From contig MSJH02000416.1 of assembly GCA_001931875.2 (NCBI GenBank), positions 1-21,199 of the forward strand: 21,199 nt of DNA. The letters are read 5' to 3'. This document shows positions 12,011 to 21,103 of this stretch, one piece after another (within the stretch, counting starts at the first letter, position 1; each line of letters opens with the position of its first letter). This DNA is from Byssochlamys sp. IMV 00236. Taxonomy: Eukaryota > Ascomycota > Eurotiomycetes > Eurotiales > Thermoascaceae. The position numbers were made by a program, and so were the translations under genes. Below the pieces are notes generated by a model that ran no database searches, was not told the DNA's origin, and saw only the letters and a list, made by a program, of their open reading frames with translations.

Positions 12011-12735
12011 ATGTCTACTTTTAAAACTACTACTACTACTACTACTACCAGCACTACTGCTATCCCACAGAGCCCATCCAAGGTATCTAAATTCTTACTT
12101 GATCCCTGGTCTACTGCCAAAGTCGTTGTTCCATCTGCTGCTATTCAGCTCATACTTCATAAAACCGTCATCAGCAAGACCACTTTACGTGAACTAACAC
12201 TTGGCTTAACCTTGCTCAATGCTATCTGGTTTGCTACTACTCTTAACTTGAGTTATCTCGAGACCCCGCTTCTCGCCAATGTACCAAGTTTAGATGAATG
12301 GCAGAAACTGGACGTGGGCCGTCACAGATTCAGTTGGATAAATAAAATCGAGGTAATACACATACAAAAAAAATAAAATAAGCGGTGAATAGGAGAGTCT
12401 AACTTTGGTATTAGGCAGCTGTCAGTTTGATCAGTCTTGACATGTTTTTGAACTGGAACGGTCGAATCATCAAGCACAACGGGTTCGTTGATAACGCACT
12501 CAAGGCAGCTGTCATTGCTCCAGTGGCCATCACTGTCATTCAGTCTGTCTACTTTTTGCCACGATTAAATAAGCGTGCGGCCCAGGTTAGTCGTGCCGAG
12601 GTTACCACAAAGGAACTCTGGGACCGTGATCCTTTCTTCTTGAAGGGTCATCGTGGTTACATCGCCTTGGATACCATCAAAGTGTCTGCTTTGGCTGTGG
12701 CTGGTCTTCGTTTTGGTTTAATGCTGAAGAACTAA
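12011..12735 (+). CDS. Multi-pass membrane protein of unknown function, two exons
   Basis: Exons 12011-12352 and 12415-12735 encode 220 residues. The intron (62 bases) has GTAATA and TTAG ends and keeps frame. I chose the ATG after the A/T-rich leader; an open extension upstream to about 11969 lacks an ATG before this one and reads like leader sequence. The N-terminus contains a run of eight threonines from an ACT repeat, then a Ser/Pro stretch. Hydrophobic segments lie near residues 36-50, 61-80 (LTLGLTLLNAIWFATTL), 115-125, about 140-160 (AAVIAPVAITVIQSVYFL) and at the C-terminus (about 200-216). Between them are NLSYLETPLLANVPS and DVGRHRFSWINKIE, whose Glu/Pro and Gly-Arg pattern looks conserved-family-like rather than random. 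A charged loop (ELWDRDPFFLKGHRGYIALD) precedes the last segment. I do not recognise the family and give no function. It converges with the homeobox gene 150 bases away. Confidence 0.85.
12026..12046 (+). repeat. (ACT)7 trinucleotide repeat coding for polythreonine
   Basis: Seven perfect ACT codons, extended by ACC to eight threonines, lie six codons into the membrane-protein gene. It is a coding microsatellite and likely length-variable between strains. Confidence 0.9.
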
Positions 12736-12758
12736 TGATATCAGGTGATTTCAAGTGT

Positions 12759-12776
12759 AATAAATGTACCAATAAA
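12759..12776 (+). terminator. Candidate polyadenylation signals of the membrane-protein gene
   Basis: Two AATAAA hexamers (12759-12764 and 12771-12776) fall 24-41 bases after the stop codon. Confidence 0.5.
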
Positions 12777-12885
12777 TCAACTAGTGGAGTTTTTTATTTT
12801 TTTTTATAAATGCAAAGTATGCAATACAAGATAGTATTGAAGCACAGCTTGAATACTATATATAAACAAGGGGACATGTACAGTT

Positions 12886-14070
12886 TTATATAAAAGATGA
12901 GTGATAACTATTCAAAGGCGGGGGCGGAGTGTAATATTCGACCGAATGGGACATGTCTTCGTCAAGAGGCGATTGGGTAGGATAAAAAAAGGGGGCTTGA
13001 AGCATGAGATGATGTATTGGTGTCGTATTCGCTCGCAGTTTGGATGACTCTGTGTATTGCATCATAAAAGGTTCGGGTGTAGCTGATGGGGACAAAGTAT
13101 ATTCCCTTCCGATATCATCAAGGCCGGGTAAATCGACGGTATTGATCAGTTTAGTGGATAACTCAGGTGCAAACACCATTAGATCGAGTAGAGCATACTT
13201 GAACGATTCATAGTTTCCTTGTAAGGTATGAATAGGCACCATACTCGCTTGTTGCATCTCTGTAAAGTCGCCGCAGGGCACCCAGTCCTGGTCCTGTTGA
13301 TATCGCAGCATGGCAAACGAAAGAGGTAGACTACCAAGGTGAATATCAAGTTGTCCAATAGCGTGCAAATGGATATACTGTATTTGGTCAAAGAGGATTT
13401 CGATCTTGAACTGATGCTGTCCTGCCTTCACTTTCCAGACAAACATGCGATCTGAAGGAACAGCATAGCAGCACAAGTCCCAGTCCTGATGCTGTTCAGA
13501 GCTAAATCTTGTCCATGTGCCTATGCGGAGTATATTAGGTGCCAGTGGAATCACAGGCGGAATATGTTTTGAGCCAAGACTTGATACTAAAAACGGACAG
13601 TGAATATGGGAAGATAAGTTGTGTGATTGAAACGTACCTTGCTGACTACTACTATTACTGATTGTTAAGCCTTCGGATAAAGCTCTACTATGCTGCTCTT
13701 GGTCACTCGTTAGCTGAAGTGATGCCTTGGGTTTCTCAGGCTTGGAAATCGAACGAGGTCGTTTTTGAATAGAATCAGACTCATTGGGTTGTTCAAATGC
13801 TTCCGGTGTCATCATGGAGCGAAATGTTGGTTGATAACGAGGTACTGTAGGTTCCCTTTTATGATCTTCTGTAAAGCGAGCCCTCATCTTTTTTTCTTTT
13901 GCTCTACGGTTTTGAAACCAAATCTGCACTGTTCTTTCAGTAACAGAAAGTTCTTTAGCTAACCGGCTGCGAGTAGTAGAATCGGGTAGTGAGTTTTCCT
14001 TGAAAGAAGCTTCAAGTGTTGACACTTGAGAGGATGATAAATGTGTACGTTTCCTTGTTGATGCTTCCAT
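12886..14070 (-). CDS. Homeodomain transcription factor (fungal Phx1/HTF1-like)
   Basis: The whole span is open (394 residues). An inner segment (13587-13637) has the form of a 51-base intron (GTACGT to TTTTTAG), and removing it leaves 377 residues in the same frame. The start is the ATG at 14068-14070; upstream in-frame codons begin with GTG only. The homeodomain occupies about residues 5-62. It starts RKRTHLSSSQ and ends in recognition helix VQIWFQNRRAKEKK, with Trp51, Phe52, Asn54 and Arg56 at the invariant positions and Gln at the specificity position (homeodomain 50). A Ser/Gln-rich, probably disordered linker follows. A second conserved region starts near ILRIGTWTRF, continues DWDLCCYAVPSDRMFVWKV and ends with CGDFTEMQQAS. 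This arrangement is known to me from ascomycete homeobox factors of the Phx1/Htf1/Grf10 group, linked to stationary-phase, phosphate and conidiation control. The biological role here is inferred only at family level. Confidence 0.9.
   Translation of the reverse strand: MEASTRKRTHLSSSQVSTLEASFKENSLPDSTTRSRLAKELSVTERTVQIWFQNRRAKEKKMRARFTEDHKREPTVPRYQPTFRSMMTPEAFEQPNESDSIQKRPRSISKPEKPKASLQLTSDQEQHSRALSEGLTISNSSSQQGTFQSHNLSSHIHCPFLVSSLGSKHIPPVIPLAPNILRIGTWTRFSSEQHQDWDLCCYAVPSDRMFVWKVKAGQHQFKIEILFDQIQYIHLHAIGQLDIHLGSLPLSFAMLRYQQDQDWVPCGDFTEMQQASMVPIHTLQGNYESFKYALLDLMVFAPELSTKLINTVDLPGLDDIGREYTLSPSATPEPFMMQYTESSKLRANTTPIHHLMLQAPFFYPTQSPLDEDMSHSVEYYTPPPPLNSYHSSFI
13587..13637 (-). other. Stop-free in-frame candidate intron (exitron-like) in the homeobox gene
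   Basis: On the gene strand the segment starts GTACGT and ends TTTTTAG. It is 51 bases (17 codons) with no stop, so retained and spliced mRNAs would both be translatable. The segment would code for a Ser/His-rich stretch in the linker between the homeodomain and the conserved C-terminal region. Confidence 0.6.
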
Positions 14071-16221
14071 TTCGTGGACCAGCACGAATAATTAAAAAAA
14101 AAAAATGAAAATGAAAATGAAAAGAAAAGAAAAAAGGACAAACATGAAAAGCAAAGAGACAAAGAGAAACGGATTACGTTATGACCGTGTAACGACAACC
14201 AGACCAATTATACCAAAAGTGGATGTTACACGCTATATTAGAATTCTGGACTTGCAAGTAAAAAAAAGCAAAGCGACCTGGAATATTCCATTTTTCCAGG
14301 GCCTAATTGGGTATGTTTGATTTTCATTGGTACCTGTGATCATCGATAGTGTCGCCGCAATAATAATCTATATCCATTTACAGTTGTTTATGTTGGAAAA
14401 TATAGATTTCGTGAGGCTATATCCAATTTTGGAATGCGTCTGTGCGAAATTATAGAAACTCAGGTAGTTACTATGATCATAAAAGATAACATATATTTGA
14501 GGATCAACAATAACAGAGGTTGATCAAGAACAAAGAAAATAACCCCGCATAAAGCTACTTACGCAGGCTGTTTTCTTTGTTTAGAAGCAAGGGGGGGATT
14601 GGTATGTTTTTTTAATTGGTTAAATCGTACTTTTATTTTAATATAATTTAATGTAAGCTTGAGTTGCTTATGAGAATGCATGATGATATCCTTGTCATAA
14701 TAGAGGGTTTGTAAAAACCAATACAAACTCTTCTAATCTGTCATTCAAGGCAATCAACGAATCAAATTCGATTCTTGGATCAACCTGCCTTTGAATTTTA
14801 AACAGAGACGGAAAAGAAAGCAGAAAAAGTACGAGTTTTGTAATATTATCAACTGTGCAAGTAAGAAAGCTTGTCAAATGGAAAGTTCAGCATCGACTTA
14901 AACTTACAGAGACTAAATATGTATTCTTCTCTAGCATCTGCATAAAGTGATCAACGTATAGAGTCAACTATGAAAGCAAACTGGGAGACTATCCAAAGGG
15001 ATATCATTCATTTGCGACCGTTCGCGTATCAAAAGCATATGACAGTTTACTATCATGATACACAACATAAATAGACAGCCATTTCCATCTTCTTTGCGTG
15101 TAGACTTGTTCTTTTTCTTGTTATCTTTGTGTGGTTGTCTTCAAATTCTCGCAAACCACCAAGCAAATACAAATCAACTTTTGTTCTGTTTCCTTGAATG
15201 AATTATGCTCTTTCCAGCGCAAACTTGCTTAACGTCTTCCATTCGAAACGTGCTGCATTATTGATTGATTGGCAAATTTCAATCCAAGGTGTTTTGCACT
15301 TTGCCGTCTATTAGTGAAGCATAGATGCTCTCTGATATATTTGTTGGACTGGTCCTCCTCCCTTATCTGTCTCATAATTCTGTCCCAAAATGTCGGTATG
15401 GGATAAACAAGAAGCTTTGTTGTAACGCTTTATGCTTCTTTGGAATTGATTAACAATCGCAGTCTTGCCATCTAGTCACTTCTTGACCAAATCTATCATC
15501 AACTATTCTATAGCATTCAAGCTAAATGCAATGTAGAACTTCAATGAGAGTGTGTCTCGATGGATCAAAGATTCAAGGTTAAGAAGCTCATTCGTTTTTT
15601 TATCTTTAAAACTGAGATCTTTGGGCAGGCCAATTACAGCTTCCGTGAAGAATGCCTGTAATGACAGTTGATCTGTCTCTGTTTACTTGCGACAGAGGGT
15701 GTAATAGTGTTTTCTGATCCGTTTGATAATATCCAACAATAATATAATAAAATGATGTAAAAAAAATGCAAGATTGTCATGATTTTTGAATTTTGGATGA
15801 AAAAGAATCTTAAAAGTCTAGAATATGAAGCAACTATTGGCATGGAGCTTGAATTCGTAATTAAGGAAAGAAAAGGAAGGGTAAAAAATTCATGACCAGT
15901 AGCGCCTATTCAATTGACGAGTTATTTTACTAATAATAATAAAAACATAAAGGAGTAGCATGTTTACATAATAGCCCGTACGCTAAATATTTGTGATACG
16001 GAGAGCGTTGGATATATGAATATTACAACAGTTCCAATTTTGGTCAATTTAATTTCTCAGACCGCACATTATTGTACCCTCTCTCTTCTATTGTGTGCTA
16101 TATTAAGCAAGTGATCTAGATTGAACCAGTCACTGCACTATAAATTGACAGGTTTCCCTTTTTTTTTCCCTTTTTCTCTTTTTTTTTATATATATACAAA
16201 AAATAAAAAGGATACAAAAGG
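14071..16221. promoter_or_regulatory. Divergent 2.1 kb intergenic region between the homeobox and MscS genes
   Basis: No gene is supported here. Next to the homeobox start is a purine-rich tract (14093-14165, with GAAAAT repeats), pyrimidine-rich on the gene strand, likely its 5' leader. A compact palindromic element lies at 14277-14300. Between about 14695 and 15700 the minus strand has several 40-60 codon open runs in changing frames, none recognised. Next to the MscS start are two T-rich blocks and a TATATATATA run (near 16187-16196), 25-35 bases before the ATG. The length suggests extended regulation of one or both genes or hidden non-coding transcripts. Confidence 0.5.
14277..14300. repeat. 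Inverted repeat with a nested 10-base palindrome
   Basis: Seven-base arms CCTGGAA and TTCCAGG surround a 10-base spacer. GGAATATTCC (14280-14289) inside it is itself a perfect palindrome. It lies about 210 bases upstream of the homeobox ATG, so it is a plausible dimeric factor site, though unproven. Confidence 0.4.
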
Positions 16222-18788
16222 ATGGCAAAGGGAAAAGCAGTTAGGATTAAATCAGAAGAAGATGAATGTCAATTAATGCCAGGTAAAGAATATAACGAAC
16301 TATTTGACATTGTCTTACCCTCTTTATTTTAGACATGATTCCATTGGTATCACCTCCTTCTGCAACCCATCTTAGTAGAAGGACGTCAACAGATGATCCG
16401 TCCTCAATTACTATAGAAATGCAACAGGAAGATCCCTACTTTTATGACAAAAACACACGGCCGCCACATGAGTCATGGTCTTCTGCCAAAACAATTGAAA
16501 ATCCATTTGGTGATGACATTAGCAAACAAAACACCCTTGTATCATCCAACATGGATGAAAAGCAAGAGATCAGTAATTCCACAACCGTGACAGGCGATGA
16601 AGACAGCGATAGAGAGTTTGATTGGAACGATGACCCTGATCAGGTCAAACCTAAGCGTCGAAAGACAGCAAAAGAACGTTTCCAGGCTGCGATGCGAAAT
16701 CCTTGCTGCTGGCACTACCTATCTCCTTTACTCAAACGTATCATCATTGCTATCTTTGGCTCTTGTATGTTCATTATTGTCGCTATCGTGATTTACTTTA
16801 CGTTACCAAAGCCAACGGATGCCGAACAACAAAACCCACTGTTTAAGAATGTACGAAGCAACGTTCAGTGCTGGATGTATTGGGCTGCATTCATGTGGCA
16901 TATCTTTTGGGTAACCACATTCACTCTTGATTCTGTACCTTCTATTGTCTCTCTTTGGATAAAGACCTTTAGAGGCAGACGTTCTGAGAGAGCTAAATCA
17001 TACATGGAGGTAGGGGGAAAGGAATAATTGTCTATACATATTGCTAACCTGTTTTTATAGTATTACATGAGTCTCAAGCGTTATCTTTGCCTTGTCTTGC
17101 TTGCTGCTTGGAATATTGGCTCATGGGTATTTTTAATTAACGTGCCATTTCCTGTAAGTTCTTTGTTTATTTTAAATATTATTGTTTATATTGATCGCTT
17201 TTTATTCTCAGTCAATTAAGCTTCACCCTTATTCAGATGCTATCACCAAGGCATTTGGATGTCTGTTGGCCGCCTCTGCTCTATTCCTTGGACAAAAGAC
17301 AGTAATTCAAGTCATTGGTAAAGCAAAAAAGATATGCGACAATGACAATATGGAGCTAACGATTATTTTTAGCTGTCAGATTTCATCGAACTGCTTTTGA
17401 AGACAGATTAATAGAGAACAAAAAGAGTTTGAAAAGTAAATTAATATCAATTATTGATTATCTTAAACTAACGAAATCTATCTTTTGTAGTTCTGGATAC
17501 ACTCAGTAAGGCAGAGAAAAAGAATCGCCCTGTTTCCGGCCCTGGTCGGGTCAATCGTGGTAACAACAAGTTAAGACATCGTCGCTCTCCACAATGGGAT
17601 TCTGATCAGGGATCAAGAAGACCGGTAACCCTATCAGACGCTCCTGTTCCACATCAACCCTCTTCCTTTGATATCTTTAAAAAGTCCATTTCCAATATTG
17701 TCTTGGCTGAAAAGCCTACAAGTGATGTCTCTGGTCGACTAGAAAAGAACAAGATGGACATCAACTCGGATGACTATGCGAAAAAGGTGGCAAAGAAATT
17801 ATTTTACTCCTTGGCTTACCCCGATGGCCACTTACCAGGACATGACGAAGACACCAAGTTGAAATTAGAAATTCATCACTTTATTCCCTACTTTAAGGAT
17901 CACGACGAAGCTAAAGAGGCATTTAAAGTATTCGATAAGGATGGCAACGGTAACTTGACAAGACGTGAATTCCGTGATACGGTTGTACAGATCTATAGAG
18001 AGCGAAAAGGGTTGGCCCAGGCGATCCGTGATACTAGTCAAGCATTAGGCAAGATTGATGCTACCTTGCTTGTAATCAGTTGTCTTATCACACTCTTTGT
18101 CTCGCTTTCCATTTTCCGTGTTGACTTTTGGGCCTCACTTATTCCATTTGGTACTCTCTTGGCTGCCTGTACATTCATCTTTGATACCTCTGCCAAGGCA
18201 CTCTGTCAAGGCATCATCTTCCAATTTGTCACCCATCCTTATGACGCGGGTGATTTAGTCATGATCGACAATGCCTATATGACAGTAGAGAACATTGGTA
18301 TCTTGGGAACCGTCTTTGTTGGCGGCGATGGTTGTAAGCTGTATGCACCCACCACCTTACTCTTGACCAAGATCATCACCAATGTACGACGTTCTGGTAA
18401 CATGGGCGAAACCCTGACGTTCAATATCGACTTTAGAACAGACAATGATACTATTCACCTTTTGCGTGAGAAGCTGTCCGAATGGGTCCAATCTCAAAGC
18501 CGCGACTTTGCTCCTGGCTTTGACTTGCGTGTGTCTCAAATTATTGATATGAATCAAATCATTCTTACCGCTTGGTTACCTCACAAGGGCAATTGGGTTG
18601 AACTAGGCAAACGCTTCCAAAGAAAGACTCGTTTCATGCTGGCCTTGAAATCGATCTTGACTGAACTAGACATCAAGTATGAACTGCCTGCTCAAAGAAT
18701 TACATCAACGAACCAGAACCCATTTGACATGAGTCAACCTCCAAAGCCTCAGAACTTTGGTGAGCAGGAATCTCACAGATCGAATTAG
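16222..18788 (+). CDS. EF-hand MscS-family mechanosensitive ion channel (Msy1/Msy2-like), six exons
   Basis: Exons 16222-16282, 16333-17009, 17061-17153, 17212-17317, 17373-17435 and 17491-18788 give 765 residues in one frame. The first exon carries only MAKGKAV and 14 further codons. The N-terminal 150 residues are acidic, Ser/Thr-rich and probably cytosolic. Membrane segments follow near residues 157-178 (IIIAIFGSCMFIIVAIVIYF), 200-218, 254-272 and 285-300. After a basic loop (KLRHRRSPQWD region) comes a canonical EF-hand, loop DKDGNGNLTRREF (about 482-494), with all calcium ligands in place. The MscS pore module then begins with two helices (about 524-565) and the pore-lining segment around AKALCQGIIFQFVTHPYDAGD. 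A beta domain follows (VENIGILGTVFV, TLLLTKIITNVRRSG). Fission yeast relatives sit in the ER and control calcium release on hypo-osmotic shock; the EF-hand/MscS order here is the same. The C-terminal tail is short and polar. Confidence 0.94.
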
Positions 18789-19370
18789 ATTACACCATAG
18801 TTTATGTATACACATTACCTCCTTTTTCTGCCACATACCATCATCTCTCACATAATAAAAATACGTAATTGCTTTGAATTAACTTACCTAGGAATCTAGA
18901 CCCGCGTTTCATGTAGTGGGTAAATGACGAAGGATAAACTAAAAAAGGCAATTTGTCAATATTGGCACCAGTTGCTTTTTTGTTTACATAATATGGTTGA
19001 TAATTTGATCATCAAATCATATGAAATAGCCGAACGACTTTATCTTTAATAAGACAGTATAAGCACAATGATTTAAGAGAATAAAAGAGTGTGATATATA
19101 CATTTAAAGCCTATTTTACTTTTGTGGTATGGAAAAACTACAGTCTATATATAGATTAGTTGCCAGTAGCAGCTCTTTTTATTCAATAGACATATCACGT
19201 AACATTCACGTATTCCCTGCATACAACGTATTAAAATTAAAGGGACAAACTCTCATGAAAAAGGTAAAATCTAGGCACCTTACGGATGGTTGCACAGCCT
19301 TTCTTCGTGACTGTGACTATTTATTCTAGGAGAGCAACCTTAATGGTTCCGCCCTTGCTCTTATTTCACA
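18789..19370 (+). promoter_or_regulatory. Intergenic region: MscS 3' end and COX19 promoter
   Basis: It contains a candidate AATAAA signal for the MscS gene at 18854-18859 and a 15-base palindrome (ATTTGAT-C-ATCAAAT, 19003-19017). A 66-codon open frame at 19129-19329 has no recognisable motif and ends shortly before the COX19 start. No other gene is seen. Confidence 0.5.
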
Positions 19371-19749
19371 ATGGCCTTCGGTAGAACCTCAAACGTTGAA
19401 TCTTCACCAGGCAAGGCGCCATTGCGTGGTAGTTTTCCTCTAGATCACGAAGGTAAATTAGCAAGTTGTTCATTAAAATAAGCTCTAAATAATTCCCCTT
19501 TCATTAGGCGAATGTAAGTCATACATAAAAGAGTATATAAAATGCTTAAAAGAGAATGCCAACAATAATGGACTATGCCGTCAATTTTCCAGAGCATATC
19601 TTCAGTGTAGAATGGACAAGTAAAGGGCATTGTTATATATATAATATGTTGAATACTTATATGTGTTCCATAGAGGGCTGATGGATAAAGATGACATGAA
19701 TAACCTCGGCTTTGCAGACCTGAACCATGGGGCCACTGAGAAGAAATAA
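19371..19749 (+). CDS. COX19: COX19, twin CX9C cytochrome c oxidase assembly factor, three exons
   Basis: Exons 19371-19452, 19508-19619 and 19674-19749 give 89 residues, the usual size for COX19. The exons are too short to stand out as open frames, but the spliced protein is diagnostic. It has PLRGSFPLDHEGEC near residues 17-30, a first CX9C pair (Cys30 and Cys40, in ECKSYIKEYIKCL), and a second (Cys51 and Cys61, in LCRQFSRAYLQCRMD). It ends KGLMDKDDMNNLGF. In yeast the protein is imported by the Mia40 disulfide relay into the mitochondrial intermembrane space and supports copper handling for cytochrome oxidase. Both introns (55 and 54 bases) have clean GTAAA/ATTAG and GTAAA/CATAG ends. The stop lies 56 bases from the stop of the convergent TSC10 gene, and its AATAAA overlaps the stop (19745-19750). 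Confidence 0.95.
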
Positions 19750-19774
19750 ATATGGACTTTGTATATATATCACA

Positions 19775-19780
19775 TTTATT
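19775..19780 (-). terminator. Candidate polyadenylation signal of TSC10
   Basis: TTTATT on the plus strand (AATAAA on the gene strand) lies 26 bases past the TSC10 stop, inside the 56-base gap shared with COX19. The two transcripts therefore probably overlap at their 3' ends. Confidence 0.45.
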
Positions 19781-19805
19781 TATGTTCTACACAATACTCT
19801 CTACA

Positions 19806-21103
19806 TCAGTACGTAGTGTTCTTCACCACGTAGTCCATGTATAAAGCATATCCAGATCCAATAGGCTATAACGAATAAAAAATATAAAAAACAGTTACAT
19901 TAATACCCAAACATTTTTACCTGTCCAATAATGGCCAGAATCCAATCCAGTAAAAGATTATTCGTAGGACTGACGCCTATATATAAATTCATATCAAAAG
20001 TTCAACAAAAAACACAAAGAGTTTTACCTCTGACGGTACAGCGAAGAAGTTCACTGATAAAATCTGTAACAATCATATATTCACCTGAACGCAAACCTTT
20101 CATCAACGATTGAGCACATTCAGTACCCGTCTGAGGTGTGTTTGCTCCTTCAATGATCTTTGTCACCTCAGGTTTTGTTAGATTCTATATAGTATATTAG
20201 TATTCCTTTCAATCTATCTTTCTGCGTATTACCTCCGTATCAAACCCAGGAGACAAGATACCACCTGGGAAGAAGATGTGTACACCGATATTATATCGCT
20301 TCAATTCATTACGGAGGGTATCAGCTAAACCACGAACAGCGTATTTAGTAGGTGAATAAGTAGACCATCCAGCAAAACTAAGCATGCCCAACATGGATGA
20401 AACAAATACGATCTTGCCATTCTTTATGTTGGAATCTCTCATACGCTGAGCAGCTTGCTATTCACCAAGATTAATTATATTTTATGTATTTCATCAATTA
20501 TCCTACGTGAGCAACATAAGCTTGACCAAGATAATTTAATTTAGTGAGTTTTTCAAATTCATCCATAGAATAATCCAAAAAGAACTTGGGATAAGATGCA
20601 CCTTTGAAGTAGTGAGATATTTTTCTCTCTCTCTTTTAGTGCATTTATCATTCTACCTGCACAGGCGCATACAAATTCTGGATTTCTGCCAAGTTTAATA
20701 TTAGCTTCTTCAAAAGCATGAGCAACTTCCTTTGGATTGGTGACATCAGCACTAATATAGATGACTTGTTGATTGCTATTAATGCAATAAGACTATACAC
20801 ATAATATTGTTAGTTCTACGTATATATATATATATATATAACTGTAATTACCTTGATTTCATGGGTTGCCAATTCTAATTCTTTTGCTCTTCTTGCTACT
20901 ATGCAAATATCAGCTCCTGCTTTAGCAAGTTCAATAGCCAGAGCCTTCCCAAGTCCTGTACTTCCACCCGTAATAAAACAGGCCTTTCCTCCCGGTTTAA
21001 AAGGAACCCGAGTGAGTTTCTTGTATAAAAAATCACCAATAACAATTGCAACTGCTGCTGCAGCTAATGCAATAAGCACAGATGCCCAGCTAGGAATGCT
21101 CAT
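19806..21103 (-). CDS. TSC10: 3-ketodihydrosphingosine reductase, seven exons
   Basis: Exons in order: 20852-21103, 20657-20792, 20507-20601, 20233-20457, 20028-20184, 19921-19976 and 19806-19865, giving 326 residues. The enzyme reduces 3-ketodihydrosphingosine to dihydrosphingosine with NADPH, the second step of sphingolipid synthesis, at the ER. The N-terminus has one hydrophobic anchor (about residues 8-27). The short-chain dehydrogenase fold follows, with cofactor motif TGGSTGLG (45-52), CACAG, an active-site Asn in KLNYLGQ, Ser182 in VFVSSMLG, and the YxxxK pair Tyr195/Lys199 in TYSPTK. PGGILSPGFDTE follows the active site and is typical of this subfamily rather than of general dehydrogenases. 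The C-terminus carries LLLDWILAIIG and ends YMDYVVKNTTY, another KDSR-type membrane segment. All joins keep frame. The first intron contains a (TA)10 run. Confidence 0.95.
20821..20840. repeat. (TA)10 microsatellite in TSC10 intron 1
   Basis: Ten perfect TA units lie within the first intron of TSC10 (20793-20851), between the donor and the acceptor. Confidence 0.9.

Noticed and set aside
13765..13962. 65-codon open frame on the plus strand
   Set aside because: It is antisense to the homeodomain and linker coding sequence.
18357..18557. 66-codon open frame on the minus strand
   Set aside because: It is antisense to the conserved beta domain of the MscS gene.
19445..19630. 61-codon open frame on the minus strand
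   Set aside because: It is antisense to COX19 exon 2 and intron 1.
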